Positions 33,095 through 44,158 of a stretch of 64,000 bases of DNA are shown here, piece after piece. Each line of letters opens with the position of its first letter. The first letter of the stretch is position 1. This DNA comes from Pegoplata infirma (taxonomy: Eukaryota; Arthropoda; Insecta; Diptera; Anthomyiidae). Location: contig OY992537.1 of the NCBI GenBank assembly GCA_963921195.1, positions 204,252,581-204,316,580 on the forward strand. Direction: 5' to 3'. The position numbers and the translations under genes were made by a program. Below the pieces are notes generated by a model, which did not search any database, was not told the origin of the DNA, and was given only the letters and a program-made list of their open reading frames with translations.

Positions 33095-35165
33095 TATACC
33101 CTCTAACTACAGTATGGGGGTATACTAACTTTGTCATTCCCCATAAAGTATATATGGGGCATTCCATGTCAAATCGGACACTTTGAAAATTTTTTTTTTT
33201 AGATTTTCCCAATTTGTTTACAGTTTTTAGTACCCTTCAAAAACTCCTTCGTGGTAAATTTTCATATTTTTTTGATGACCCGTTCAAAAGATATCGAATG
33301 TTTAAAAATTGGTAGTTTGCTCCTTTACTAAAAACTCTTTTACTCATAACTTCTTCAATAATGGTCCAAATTTCAATTTGTTTTTCAAAATTTTTGTTTT
33401 TTTACGTACTTTCTAAAAAAAATCCCAAAATTTCTTAAAAACGTTCTAGTATGCGATTTTTAAGTTTTTAAATTTAAATCTCATTTTTGAAAATGTTTGT
33501 TCTCTTCCATTTTTTTGAACTTTTTTTGTGTAAAACTTCTATAGATTCTACAAATTTTTTGTCCAGGAGGATCATGGATAACGATTATTATTATTTTTTA
33601 AAATTTTTTGAAAAAAATTATTGTAATTTTTCAATCTTAAAATCATTTCTACTGCTCCAATGGTGCGTTATAGAGGGGTCATTTATATGACCGACCCCCA
33701 TTAATTTTTACGTCTTAACTTTGTTTGGAACAAACTAATACCCTATCTCCAATTTCTAAGTGGGCTCCCACACAAAACGACATTTTTTAAAATTTGCTCC
33801 AACCGCTCTAACTGTCCTAATAGTGCCCTTGGAGCAACAAAATGTATGACCGAACCACAATATTTTTTAAGTCCAAACATTTTCTCTAAACACACCTACC
33901 CTCTATCTCCAATTGTAAAGACGGTCCCCATACAATTTTTTTTTATTTTTTGTAAATTTGTTTTATTTAATCAGCTTCTACCGGTCCAATGGTGCGTCCG
34001 AGAGGGGTCATTAGTGAGACCGACCTCCATTTATTTTTACCCTCCAACATTTCTGTCAAACATACCTACGCCCTATCTCCACTCCCTAAGTAGGCTCCAA
34101 TACAAATAACAGTTGGAGCAAATTTTATAAAATGTAATTTTGAATGGAAGCCTACTTAGCGAGTGGAGATAGGGCTGTGGTATGTTTTACAAAAATGTTT
34201 GAGGGTAAAAATAATTGGGGGTCGGTCTCAATAATGACCCCTCTCGGACGCACCATTGGACCGGTAGAAGCTGATTAAATAAAACAAATTTACAAAAAAT
34301 AAAAAAAATGTATGGGGACCGCCTTAACAATTAGAAATAGAGGGTAGGTTTGTTCAGAGAAAATGTTTGAACTAAAAAAATATTGTGGTTCGGTTATACA
34401 TTTTGTTGCTCTAAGGGCACTATTAGGGCAGTTAGAGCAGTTGGAGCAAATTTTAAAAAATGTCGTTTTGTGTGGAAGCCACCTTAGAAATTGGAGATAG
34501 GGTATTAGTTTGTTCCAAAGAAATGTTAAGACGTAAAACTAATGGGAGTCGGTCTTATAAAGGACCCCTCTATGACGCACCATTGGAGCTGTAGAAATTA
34601 ATTTTAAGATTGAAAAATTACAATAATTTTTTTTCAAAAAATTTAAAAAAATAGTAATAATCGTTATCCCACGATACTCCTGGGCAAAAAATTTGTAGAA
34701 TCGATAGAAGTTTTACACAAAAAAAAATTTCAAAAATGAGATTTAAATTCATTTCAAAAATGAGATTTAAATTTAAAAACTTAAAAATCGCACACTAGAG
34801 CGCTTTTAAGAATTAAAGTACGCAAAAAAAACAAAATTTTTGAAAAAAAATTTGAAATTTGGACCATTATTGAAGAAGTTATGAGTAAAAGAAGTTTGAG
34901 TAAAGGAGCAAACTACCAATTTTTAAAAATTCGATATCTTTTGAACGGGTCATCAAAAAAATCTGAAAATTTACCACGAATAAGTTTTCGAAGGGTACTA
35001 AAAACTGCAAATAAATTGGGAAAATCTAAAAAAAAAAATTTCAAAGTGTCCGATTTCACATGGAGTGCTCCATATATACTTTATGGGGTCCCCGACCGAT
35101 ATTTCGATGCGTTACAAACGGAATGACAAAGTGAGTATACCCCCATACTGTGGTTGGAGGGTATA
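33095..35165. mobile_element. Foldback element 2 with TATACCC termini (about 2.07 kb)
   Basis: The left end is TATACCCTCTAACTACAGTA and the right end its inverse. The arms, about 1 kb each, pair through TTTGTCATTCC, TTTATGGGG, TCGGACACTTTGAAA, the CGGTCCAATGGTGCG-type segment and GAGATAGGG, and meet near 34,130. The tips are the TATACCCTCCA motif found as scattered single ends elsewhere, so this may be a complete member of that family. Frames open inside both arms on opposite senses are by-products. Confidence 0.85.
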
Positions 35166-35672
35166 AATATAAAACTTTTTTCCAAAAACCTCGAAATTGA
35201 ACCGCTTGTGGAGGACTAAAAGTACCCACCTAAAACTTTTTTATAATTTTTCCCGTTATCTGCACGAAAATCCGCCCCGACTTTTTGCTATAAGTTAACA
35301 AGATTAGCAAATATGCATATCATGTAGCCACCCTAATGAACATGCATGGTCATTTTCATTCGGGAACATTTTTTTTTTTTTTATCAAAAAGTTTTTTCAC
35401 CACAAAATTTTTTTTCGTAAAAAAATTTCGCTTATCGTATAGTTTTTCCTCTGGAAAAATTGATTTTCCTGACCAAAAAATTTATCAAATATGTGTTTAA
35501 AAATTTTTTTTTTTTTCCAAAACCCTTGGTTTTTTTTTATTTTTCCCGTTATCAGATCGAAAATGCGCTAAGACTTTTGGTTCATAAAATAGTGTTTTTC
35601 ACCAAAACATTTTTTTATTTTTTGAATTTGATTTTTTTCTGACCACGTCCAAAATTAAAAAAAAAAAAAATA
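35166..35672. other. AT-rich spacer with TTTTTCACCAAAA strings
   Basis: Repeated poly-T and AAAAATTTTTTTTC strings and two diverged versions of a CCCGTTATC...CGAAAATGCGC segment (about 35,253 and 35,546) suggest a tandem pair of about 290 bp. There is no gene. Confidence 0.5.
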
Positions 35673-36150
35673 AAATTCTGGCTCGAGGACTTTATTTCCT
35701 TTACTAAGTAAAACTATGGTATTCTCATAGAATAATTTTCAAGAAAATTATTTTTCTGTTTTAAATTTATTTATGTTAGTCATTTTTTGGCAGACTTAAT
35801 CGACACGTGTTTCGGGATTTGTCAGATCCCATTGTCAAGACTATTTAGCAAAAATAAAAACCCTATATTACTATAGCAAAGGGTTTTTAATGACAATCGT
35901 TAATGATCAAACTAAAATATTAGTACATAATTGACTCAACTCTCATTGGGAATTAGAAGGCGAAAATTGTTCAATTGTAGTAAGATCACAAATCCCGAAA
36001 CACGTGTCGATTAAGTCTTGCAAAATAAGACATACATAAATAAATAACATAAATAAATTTAAAGCAGAATAATAATTTTCCAGAAAATTATTCTATGAGA
36101 ATATCATAGTATTAATTAGTAAAGGAAATAATGACCTCGAGCTGGAATAA
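35673..36150. mobile_element. Foldback element 3 (about 0.48 kb)
   Basis: TTCTGGCTCGAGGACTTTAT at the left pairs with ATAATGACCTCGAGCTGGAA at the right. Inner pairs include TTTCCTTTACTAA/TTAGTAAAGGAAA and TTAATCGACACGTG/CACGTGTCGATTAA. The arms are about 200 bp around a short loop. It is noncoding. Confidence 0.8.
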
Positions 36151-37479
36151 ACCTACTCAAAATATAATATTTTAAAGGTCGAATAAAATAATTTTTATTT
36201 TTTAATAAAAATTAATCAGAATTAAAAAAAAAAAAACTTTTGAACTAAACTCATGCAATTTTATCATTTCTAAATACCCACACCCACAAATGGGGAGGAC
36301 CGAAAAAGTTCAATTTGGAAGTCCTCTGGGTCCAAGTTAGCATTTTTAAAAGAATGGTTTAGCTTTTCAAGGGATAGCTGCCTCATCTGGTCCGATTTCG
36401 ATTTTTAAACCTTACACAAGAAATATTTGTGACTAAGTTTGGAAGCCTTGCTCTTTTGGTTTGGACTTAAATGTGCTTTCCACAGACAGACCGACAGTGG
36501 AACATCACTAGAATTTACAACTCTTTTAGTTTGGACTACATCTTACTTTCCATAGAAAGACGGTTCCGATTTTTCTCATTTACAAAATTTACAGCTCTTT
36601 TGATTTAGACTGCATTTTGCTTTCCCCAGACATACAGACAGACGGACGGATGTAAATCGCTAAAATGTCTTAAAACCCATCATGGATAAAAAAACTAAAT
36701 GGGGTCCTCGGCCGATATTTCAATTAGTTTTGCATGTAATTCAAGTACACCCATATATTTAGCAAAACATTATCACTATTTAATATTTTTGGCCAGAGTA
36801 CTTTTTATTTAATATTGAAATGATGGGCCTGTATGATATTAATAAAATAACTGAACGATTTGAATAAATCAGTCCATTTTAAGTAAAAAAAACACTGAAA
36901 TTTTTTGATTCCACCCATATATAGGGATTAAAGACTCACGCAAGAAAAATTCGAGCAATGCACGACTATAAAATTTTAAGTTTAGTAACTTCGCTTCTAA
37001 ATCACGTAAATTTTTCTTATTTTAGTCACTCAATTTTCAATCCTGTTCACTGGTGATTCACGAAGATTTCACTTTCGCTCAAATTAGTTTAGAAAAGCGT
37101 TCATATGTTATTCTGTATCGAGAATTTTGTGTGAAATGTCTCATATATAGTATATAATATAACATCATTTCCTGTCTATCAATGTTGTGACTAATGTCTA
37201 AAACATCAACGACCTTTTCAAATAGACATGCATTTTTTAAAGTACCCTTATATGTGGAAAATCAAACAAAGCATTTCTTTGTAAGGGAAATCTGCTCCAA
37301 ATAGAAAAGAAATACAAAATCACATTCGTGACTTCAAAATTTAACTAGTTTTTTTTCATAGAAGTTTATAATTTCGAATTTTATTATTTTCAGGAATGTA
37401 AGCTTGAGGAGTTTTGTTTGAAGTTTTAACAATTTTAACAGAGATGGCCAAACGAATTATAATTACAAATCATTTTTAA
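36151..37479. other. Dispersed-repeat fragments and AT-rich sequence
   Basis: About 36,290-36,360 (GTCCTCTGGGTCCAAGTTAG) has a relative at 44,735-44,770. About 36,460-36,740 holds GACAGACGGACGGATGTAAA and GGCCGATATTTCAATTAG, the reverse-sense tail of the TATACCC family, with a partly duplicated ACAGCTCTTTTGATT segment. The remainder is AT-rich without a gene. Confidence 0.55.
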
Positions 37480-37620
37480 TAATTTCAACCTAACCAAGAA
37501 CTGGTAACAATGACCATAGTCTCGTTGTAGAGAAATCGAGCAAGAGTTTTGGTGAGAATCGAACCCACGACCCCCATGTTTCAGAGATTAGCACGCTACC
37601 AATTGACTAAGCAACAAACA
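37480..37620 (-). mobile_element. tRNA-derived SINE (A and B boxes intact)
   Basis: On the minus strand TAGTCAATTGG (37,609-37,599) matches the pol III A box and GGTTCGATTCT (37,565-37,555) the B box, 34 bases apart. A T-arm GTGGG/CTCAC stem can form. The acceptor and anticodon stems do not pair well, so it is not a working tRNA. A tail with GGTCATTGTT about 45 bases past the B box is shared with the SINE fragment at 56,745, which supports a SINE family. Confidence 0.65.
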
Positions 37621-37949
37621 AATTGAACCAGACTTGGACTATAATATATACAGTTCCGGACAAAAGAGCTACATTAGATGCAATTTGTTAAAGAAATGTT
37701 TAAGAATACCAAACTTTTTTTATCAAACAATTTTTTTTTAAACAGTGTTCCGTAGGTAATTTAAAAAGCTTTAATTTAATTTTTATAGTGTCTATATTGA
37801 GTTAATAATAAATGTGCTACGAGGGTTGAACTGGGAACTGAAATAATTCATAGACCTTTCTTTCAAAACTTGAAATGCTCAAATTTGAAATTTCAGGAAT
37901 GTACAAGTTTGAAATTTTAGGTTGAGTTTACAGTCAACCCTCTTTCATT
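37621..37949. other. AT-rich spacer
   Basis: I see no gene, repeat boundary or RNA in this interval. Confidence 0.45.
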
Positions 37950-38165
37950 TGATTTAATTTCATTCGTGTTACTGAAGCCGATAATAAACTTTCTGATGAT
38001 TTTTTAAGATTTTTCGCCCTCAAAAAGTAACTTATATAGCACATACCTGTTTTTCACTATTTTACTATTATTTTGCAACAACAACAAAAAAATAATATTA
38101 ATTCAACACAATGCGCCGCCACACGTGAGTCCAACTGTCTGCCATAAATTGCGCTAGTACTTCAG
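37950..38165 (+). other. Candidate noncoding first exon ending in a strong splice donor
   Basis: The segment ends in TTCAG followed by GTAAGT at 38,166, a perfect 5' splice site. It is less AT-biased than its neighbours and holds CAACAACAACAA-type runs common in fly 5' untranslated regions. A short ATGCGCCGCCACAC followed by GTGAGT at about 38,111-38,130 offers a second donor. No acceptor, promoter or downstream coding exon is identified, so this is weak. Confidence 0.2.
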
Positions 38166-39429
38166 GTAAGTAAAACAACAAAATAAAACCATTGTAATAC
38201 ACAAACCGCCACTTCTAGGACATACAAAACCGTCTAACACAACAACAAAAACAATGAAGTGATGATATTCGCGTGCAGTAAAGCACTTAAAATAAAAAAA
38301 AAAAAACTTTAATTAAGCTTATTTTCCATTGAGCGAAAAATTTCGCTAGTTTAATTTTAATTTACGCCAATGTTTTTAAAAATGTTGTTATAAAAAAAGA
38401 AATGCAAACAAGAAAAAAAAAATAATGAAAATAATACTATAAAAAACCAAACAACTTGTTCGAAAGTACTTCAGAGAACAAAAAAAAATTAAATGAACTG
38501 TTATTAACGAAAATATTGAGGAGTTTAGAGCGGAGAACAAGAAGAGGGAAGTTAACTATGACTTAAACAGTAAAATTTAGCAATAACGGAAGTTGTTCTT
38601 AAAGCTGGTCTATTATATACTAAACATATCTGGGAATTTGATAAAATTTTCATAATGTCATTACAGGGCTTAAGTTTAATATCTTAAAAACTCTTCCCCT
38701 AATCAACACGAAAAAAAATTGCAAATACAAATAATCTTATTGTTAATATAATGAAACATTTAATTAAATCTGAGCATACGTTGAAGTTTGTCAACACAAC
38801 ACCCACTTTTGAAACTTTTGAAAAATTTACACTGTGCTAAAGTGGAAAAAGTCTTTTGATATGACTTACAAGGAAGGTCTTTCACAGGGCATTCACCGAT
38901 TGTTCTGAAACTTCCATATGGAAAAGAGGGGAAGAAAATAAGAGTAACCTGTTTTTTCTTACCTACCTAATCTCACATTTAGCTGGTCAAAGGGGAGGGG
39001 GAAAACGGTATTTTTCGTTTTTTGCCATTTTGTTACATTTCTTCAGAAGAAATTATGTGAACATTTTATACAGATCGAAAGGGTTTTTGAAGGCCTATAT
39101 AATGGTGTATTTGCCGTGTCCAAATTCCGCTTCATTATGTTCATACTTTCAAAAATGTAAAAACTTTGGGGTAGTTTATATGAAGAGGTATACCCGTACG
39201 ACCGCCAAAATTACATATAATAATCTCTACACTTACATATAATAATCTCTACAACAGATTTGGGCATTCAAGGTAATGGAACTGGTAATCTTTAACTTGG
39301 TAGAGTCCAGAACCAATCCTTGTTTTGTAACAAACTTAGAAGACTCACTACCTCCTACCCTTATAGGCAGGTGGCCACCGGGCAATGGTTTTGAAACACC
39401 CGTTATGAATCTAGCGTTGCAACGGCAAA
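38166..39429. other. Gene-free stretch
   Basis: AT-rich sequence. A locally GC-richer stretch at about 39,285-39,430 contains AGGCAGGTGGCCACCGGGCA in an 86-codon frame, but there is no domain or splicing signal that I recognise. ATAATCTCTACA is directly repeated at about 39,218-39,252. Confidence 0.45.
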
Positions 39430-39612
39430 AGAATTATATTAAATCACGCAAGAAAAATGGCACTCACGCAAAAATTTGGCTCGCTTTTTACTCACTCACA
39501 CATAAAAGTTTTGGAATCACACTCACGCAAGCATGATTCTCGTAATTAAATGGACTTTCGCTCGAGCTTGAGTCACGCGTGATTCACGTGAACCACGCAA
39601 ATCACGTGACCA
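39430..39612. mobile_element. Fragment of the CACTCACGC/CACGTGA hAT MITE family
   Basis: Repeated strings such as CACTCACGCAAAAA, GTCACGCGTGATTCACGTGA and AATCACGTGACC correspond to the interior of the complete element at 49,968-50,574. The termini (TAGAGATGGGC) are not present here. Confidence 0.6.
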
Positions 39613-39866
39613 GCACCTTCCTCTACTCAACACAGCTAATGTAAAAATTTGTTGAGGGATTCCTTTTTTTTAATTTTCTTTACTTTAGAGATTGTTTTGT
39701 ATTACAATTCAGCGAAAAGTGTGTTGGTTTTGTGTTCTCCTATAATTTCTAATAATTCATCTCATTTAGGGGGCATATATATTGCTGATCAAATGGTTGG
39801 TTCCTTCAGCACAAAACGCACAACAAATCAATGGCCTAACGTTGTATTTGCAAAAATACTTGATAT
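39613..39866. other. Spacer
   Basis: AT-rich; no gene, repeat or signal recognised. Confidence 0.4.
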
Positions 39867-40243
39867 CCCAGCAAAACCTTAAAATGGTAACGGTTATGTA
39901 ATGCATTACCATGCAATGCATAGTCAAAAAATATGAAAAAATGTGCATTAATTTTCGCCTACCGCTTACCATAGGCATTCACTTTATTTATTTTTCATGC
40001 ATTATGTAAAACTCATGCATTACTTTGAGTGACATCCCAAACAAAAAGCATCAAGTCAGTATAGGGTATTGTAAGGTTGCTTATTCTATACTGGATTAAT
40101 GATTTTTGTTTGGCATAAGACTCAAAGTAGTGCATGAGGTATACATAATGCGTGACAAATACAAAAAAGTTATGCCTATGGTAAGCGATAGGGAAAAAAT
40201 GGTAATGCATTACATTGCCGTTACCATTTTAAAAGTTTTGCCG
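39867..40243. mobile_element. Foldback MITE of the CCCAGCAAAAC family (0.38 kb)
   Basis: The left end CCCAGCAAAACCTTAAAATG pairs with CATTTTAAAAGTTTTGCCG at the right. Inner inverse pairs include GGTAATGCATTAC and CCTACCGCTTACCATAGGCA / TGCCTATGGTAAGCGATAGG. The same ends and TAATGCATTACC-type interior are seen at 55,245-55,434 and 59,884-60,617. Confidence 0.75.
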
Positions 40244-40869
40244 AAATACCTGCTTTGAATGCGTCCTATTTTCTGAAATCGACGTTTCATGGGCTCCAGC
40301 TATCGAAATCGCAGGAGAAAATATACTATGGACCAAATGGTCCCTTAACTTAAGATACGTAATTTTTTATTTTTCTCAGTCGTGGTTTAAGTCAGAACCT
40401 CGATTTTTTGTAAATAACATTATTTTATAAAAAGACCCCATGAGCAAAAAAATTAAGCCAGTATATATCACCGTTCAAAAGTTACAAAGGAAACAATTCA
40501 AAAATTGGACCAAATGGGCTGAACCTAACAGCAGGGTTAACTAAATTCTAAGAAGTACATTTTCTCAATTCAAAGAAGAGAAAAACGATGATGTTTTTTT
40601 TAGTAAATTTTAACTAAACTTGAACTAAATTGTTTTTTAAGAAATATATTTGTGGAAAATTGCTTTGGCAGTAAGAATTTTTTTCCTAATATTAAGAAAT
40701 TCCATTTAAAGAAAACTATGAACTAATTATAAGTTAATGAACTAATCTTTTTTCTCATAGTAAAGAAAATGTCTAAGTTTTTAGTTAAATTTAACAAAAT
40801 TTTAGGAAAATTCATGATAAAATTTCAAAGACAGTTTTTCCTTAATTTTAGTTATGTCTTTTTTTTTCA
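40244..40869. other. AT-rich stretch without a gene
   Basis: It contains TTTAACTAAACTTGAACTAA-type strings repeated with variation up to about 40,860, resembling the GCTAAATTTTAAATTGAGTT-rich stretch at 49.5-49.75 kb. This is probably a decayed MITE; no ends were fixed. Confidence 0.4.
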
Positions 40870-41450
40870 GTGTACCCTCCACTCTAGTGATAGAGTTTGT
40901 CATTCCGTTTGTAACTCATCGAAATATTGGTCTGGGACCCCATAAAGTATATATATTCATGATCCCCGATCGCTTTTAATACATTCTGGCGATGTCCGTT
41001 TGTCCGTCTGTCTGTGGAAATGGTGATCACGGCCAAAATATTACACGGAGATGACTAAAACTTAACATATTTATTGGAAGTTCTCCCGAGAAGTTTGGTA
41101 TTGCATTTGAGCGATATCGGTTTGAGCGGTTCAAAAGTTATGAACGAAAATGTAAGGACACCTCGAAAATTTTAGTACATTCAACATAACCTAAAAATAC
41201 AAAATGCCTTAAATCGGCTGCTGGTTGACTTATATGAACATAATTGAACACCAAATGGTATTTAAACAAGTACAAACATATTAAAAAAAAGAAAAAAATC
41301 ACGAATTTTTTTACCAATTTTTTTTTCGCGGAAATTTTTTTTTCAAAAGTAATTTTCTTTTCAATAAAGTTTTTGCATATAATCTTTTAGAAATTGTGGA
41401 GGGTATCACTACATTCGGCAAGGCCGAATTTAACTTTTTTACTTGTTTGC
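40870..41450 (+). repeat. Dispersed repeat copy running from TACCCTCCA to the TTCGGC palindrome
   Basis: It starts GTACCCTCCACTCTAGTGAT, then TTTGTCATTCCGTTTGTAAC, CCCCATAAAGTATATATA, GTCCGTTTGTCCGTCTGTCT, a body with AATGTAAGGACACCTCG, and ends with GTGGAGGGTATCAC, TTCGGCAAGGCCGAA and TTTAACTTTTTTACTTGTTT. It is the clearest copy joining both kinds of end and is inverse to 3,811-4,225 over its right half. It is about 580 bp and noncoding. Confidence 0.8.
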
Positions 41451-43194
41451 ACTTATTTTTGCACTCACTTACGAAATGTACAGCTCTTTTGGTTTTTTAA
41501 TGACGTCCTCCCGCGACTGATATTTCAATTCGTTTTGCATGGAATAGCAAAGTACTATAACATTATTTTTTCTAAAAAAACTTTGCTTTGGCAAGTACAT
41601 CCAAATCTTCCGCAAAACATTATCATGATTTAATGTTTTGGGCAAGAGTACAAAATTCGCAGGAATTTTTCAACAAAGAAATTCAAGAAACACAAGCACA
41701 ATTTGTTGATCTGACAAAAGTAAAGAATCTTAATTTTTTTTCAACAAAAAACTAAACTTAAGTTATCTTCTTATGTTAATATTCGTATTGTTTGCAAAAA
41801 TCAGAATTCGTAATTTCTCGATTATGAACACGCCTAGCATGCAGTTGTTGGTTAGACCGGCATTTATATTTCCTTTATATAAATCGTCAGAAAATTGGCA
41901 GTGCATAAAAATTAAGATTATTACTGAAAAGGTGTTCCGAATGATTACTTCATAACTGTTTAAGGTACAATTATTTTAGATGCAGGGTTTTATTATAAAT
42001 ATGCACTATTTCTCTGGATCAAAGCGATCATAATATGTATTAATCAAATTATGGTCGTATTTCGTACGATTAACAAATTTATATCACGATCACAAGCAAA
42101 TGTAGAGAAATCTATTTGGATATAACGTCTATCGGCTATGCTAGTTAAACATAAAATTTTAATTTTGCCACATTAACAATATACATTTTTAATTCAATTA
42201 AAAATGTTGTTGAACTAGAATTCAATTGTTAACAATTACTATTGTTACTTTTGATTTCTATTTTTTTTCCTGTGCACGTAAGTTTTCACTGTATTTTACA
42301 TACACTCTTTATTTTTACATTTTTTTAATATCAAAAATCAAACTAAAAATCAGTCTACTTAGTTTGTTTTCCTTATAACTATTTCTAAAAAAAAGTAATA
42401 AAATATTAATAATGACCAAAACCAACCAATCATCATTATCATCATCGTCTATAACATCATCAAATGCAATACATATTATAGCCATGACTCCTTCCTAAAA
42501 GTTGTGAACTATAAAAAAATAATGTTTATTTAATTACTTTTTATGTTAGTTTGTTTTTTTTTTCCTTTCGACATTTTTTTTATTATTAAAACATCATCAA
42601 AAATCAACAACCGCCGTCTATTGAGGCTATTACCACAAAAAACTACATGAAATTCTATATGACCATGAATAATTAAAGGATTTACTAGCAAAACTTATAG
42701 TATGAGACACAGTTTTTTGTTTTGCAGAACGGAAAAGATTATAAAACAATTAACAGAAAGTAAAATTAAAAAAATAGATTAATTGCTTTTTTAGTTTTAA
42801 TAATAAATTTGCAATTGCAAATGACCTTTTAAGGAAATGACAGGGTTAAGAAACTTACAATGTGATGGGTGAACAAATTTTTTTTGAAACAGATTTCAAT
42901 TGCAATATATTCTGGAATATATTCAGCGGTAATCACAAAAAACATTTCAATGTAAAATATTTTTTCAAAAAAACTACTTGCTTTAACAGACCATTGCTTT
43001 CGTGACAATTTCAAACAAAAATCCCCAGTTCTGGAACTTTAAGTAGATTCGATTTCAGGATATTAAAATGTATTTTGGAGTCGAAAATTTTGATCTTTGC
43101 AAGTATGAACTGAATTTGAAAGCTGCCACAAAGCTTTTCGGAACAAGAAATACTTCAAATACATCCAATTGATGTATTTTGTTTCATATATAAG
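41451..43194. other. AT-rich gene-free stretch
   Basis: A fragment with TGTACAGCTCTTTTGGTTTT and ACTGATATTTCAATTCGTTT at about 41,477-41,545 resembles the TATACCC family tail at 36.5-36.7 kb. A Ser-rich 28-codon frame at about 42,412-42,498 arises from an ATCATCATTATC microsatellite. Otherwise nothing is recognised. Confidence 0.45.
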
Positions 43195-43512
43195 CCCAGG
43201 TTTCGCATAACCGTATATACGCTTACCCATGCAAATTTAAATTATCCACGCTTATTTTTAGCGTGCATAATTATCGGCGTTAATTTAAAGCGTCGATAAA
43301 AATTGAAGCCAAGTTCACATTTTTAATGAAATAGCATAGACACAACCTTTTTTTTTCTTGTTATAGCAAAGACATACATCTATTTTTTCTTGTTTGCCTT
43401 AATAAATTTTTACACCAACCACAGTGATGTCAAGTACATTTTTTTTTAAACGTGGATGCGTTTTCGGTTAAACGGTTAATGTTAACATCTATTCGGTTAT
43501 GCGAATACAGGG
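43195..43512. mobile_element. MITE with TTCGCATAACCG terminal inverted repeats (0.32 kb)
   Basis: The left end CCCAGGTTTCGCATAACCG and the right end CGGTTATGCGAATACAGGG are inverse with few mismatches. The interior is AT-rich with small GCGTGCATAA and GGCGTTAATTTAAAGCGTCG hairpins. CAGG/CAGGG tips would suit a hAT-type element, but I could not match an 8-bp duplication. Confidence 0.6.
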
Positions 43513-43559
43513 CTATAATTTCAGAAGTTCACGAGAGGTAAAAGAGCTGAACCCCTGAA

Positions 43560-44090
43560 GTTTGGCCCAAAAGAGACCCATTTTTTCTGCAACTTTTGGT
43601 TTTTCCAAATGTCCGAGCAAATTTTCATTCTACTAAGCCTTAAACTTACGTGGTACAAATTTAAGGCCAATCGGAACAATTTAACTGTTTTGGATTTTTC
43701 AAAATTAAAAAATAAAAAAAACATATCGCAATACATTACATTTATTAATTTTGATGCACTGAACGCAACTACCAAAAGGTTTTTAAAATCGGTCAAGCAA
43801 ATTTCAAGATATTTTTATTTAAAATTTTCTAAAATGGGCGGTTTTTTTTCTATATATAACAATTTTTTAAAAACAATTTTGAATTTTTGAATTTTTGAAA
43901 AATTTAAAAATAAAAATAAAATCTTCCGATACATTACTTTGATTGATTTTGGTATCCTGACTACGAGTGTTAAAAAATTTCTGAAATCGGTCGAGCGGTT
44001 TTCGAGATATTGCCATTTGAAATTTGTTAAAAAATTTCTGAAAATGGTGTTTTTTCCTATTTCAAGAAAAAAAAATTTAACCATTTTTTT
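43560..44090. repeat. Diverged tandem pair (about 220-230 bp units)
   Basis: Two units share AATACATTAC, TTGATTTTGG/ATTTTGATGC, AAATCGGTC(A/G)AGC, TTTC(A/G)AGATATT and AAATGG(C/T)G(G/T)TTTTTT in the same order (about 43,725-43,850 and 43,935-44,060). An inverse fragment, CGATATCTCGAAAACCGCTC, follows at about 44,401. Open frames on either strand are by-products. Confidence 0.65.
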
Positions 44091-44105
44091 CCAATTATTA
44101 GTGGT

Positions 44106-44158
44106 ATGTCGCGAATAGTGTAATCGTCATTTTAACGAATATTTACTGTTCGCGACAT
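44106..44158. repeat. Compact 53-bp hairpin
   Basis: ATGTCGCGAATAGT at the left is inverse to ACTGTTCGCGACAT at the right with one mismatch, separated by 25 bases. It sits beside the tandem pair and could be a miniature element or the tips of a deleted one. Confidence 0.6.

Noticed and set aside
37551..37620. Functional tRNA gene on the minus strand
   Set aside because: A and B boxes and a T-arm are present, but the acceptor and anticodon stems do not pair, and a SINE tail is shared with another copy.
39276..39536. 86-codon frame in a GC-richer patch
   Set aside because: No motif is recognised and its 3' half runs into the hAT MITE fragment.
42412..42498. Ser-rich 28-codon frame as a small gene
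   Set aside because: It is produced by an ATCATCATT microsatellite, with no supporting signals.
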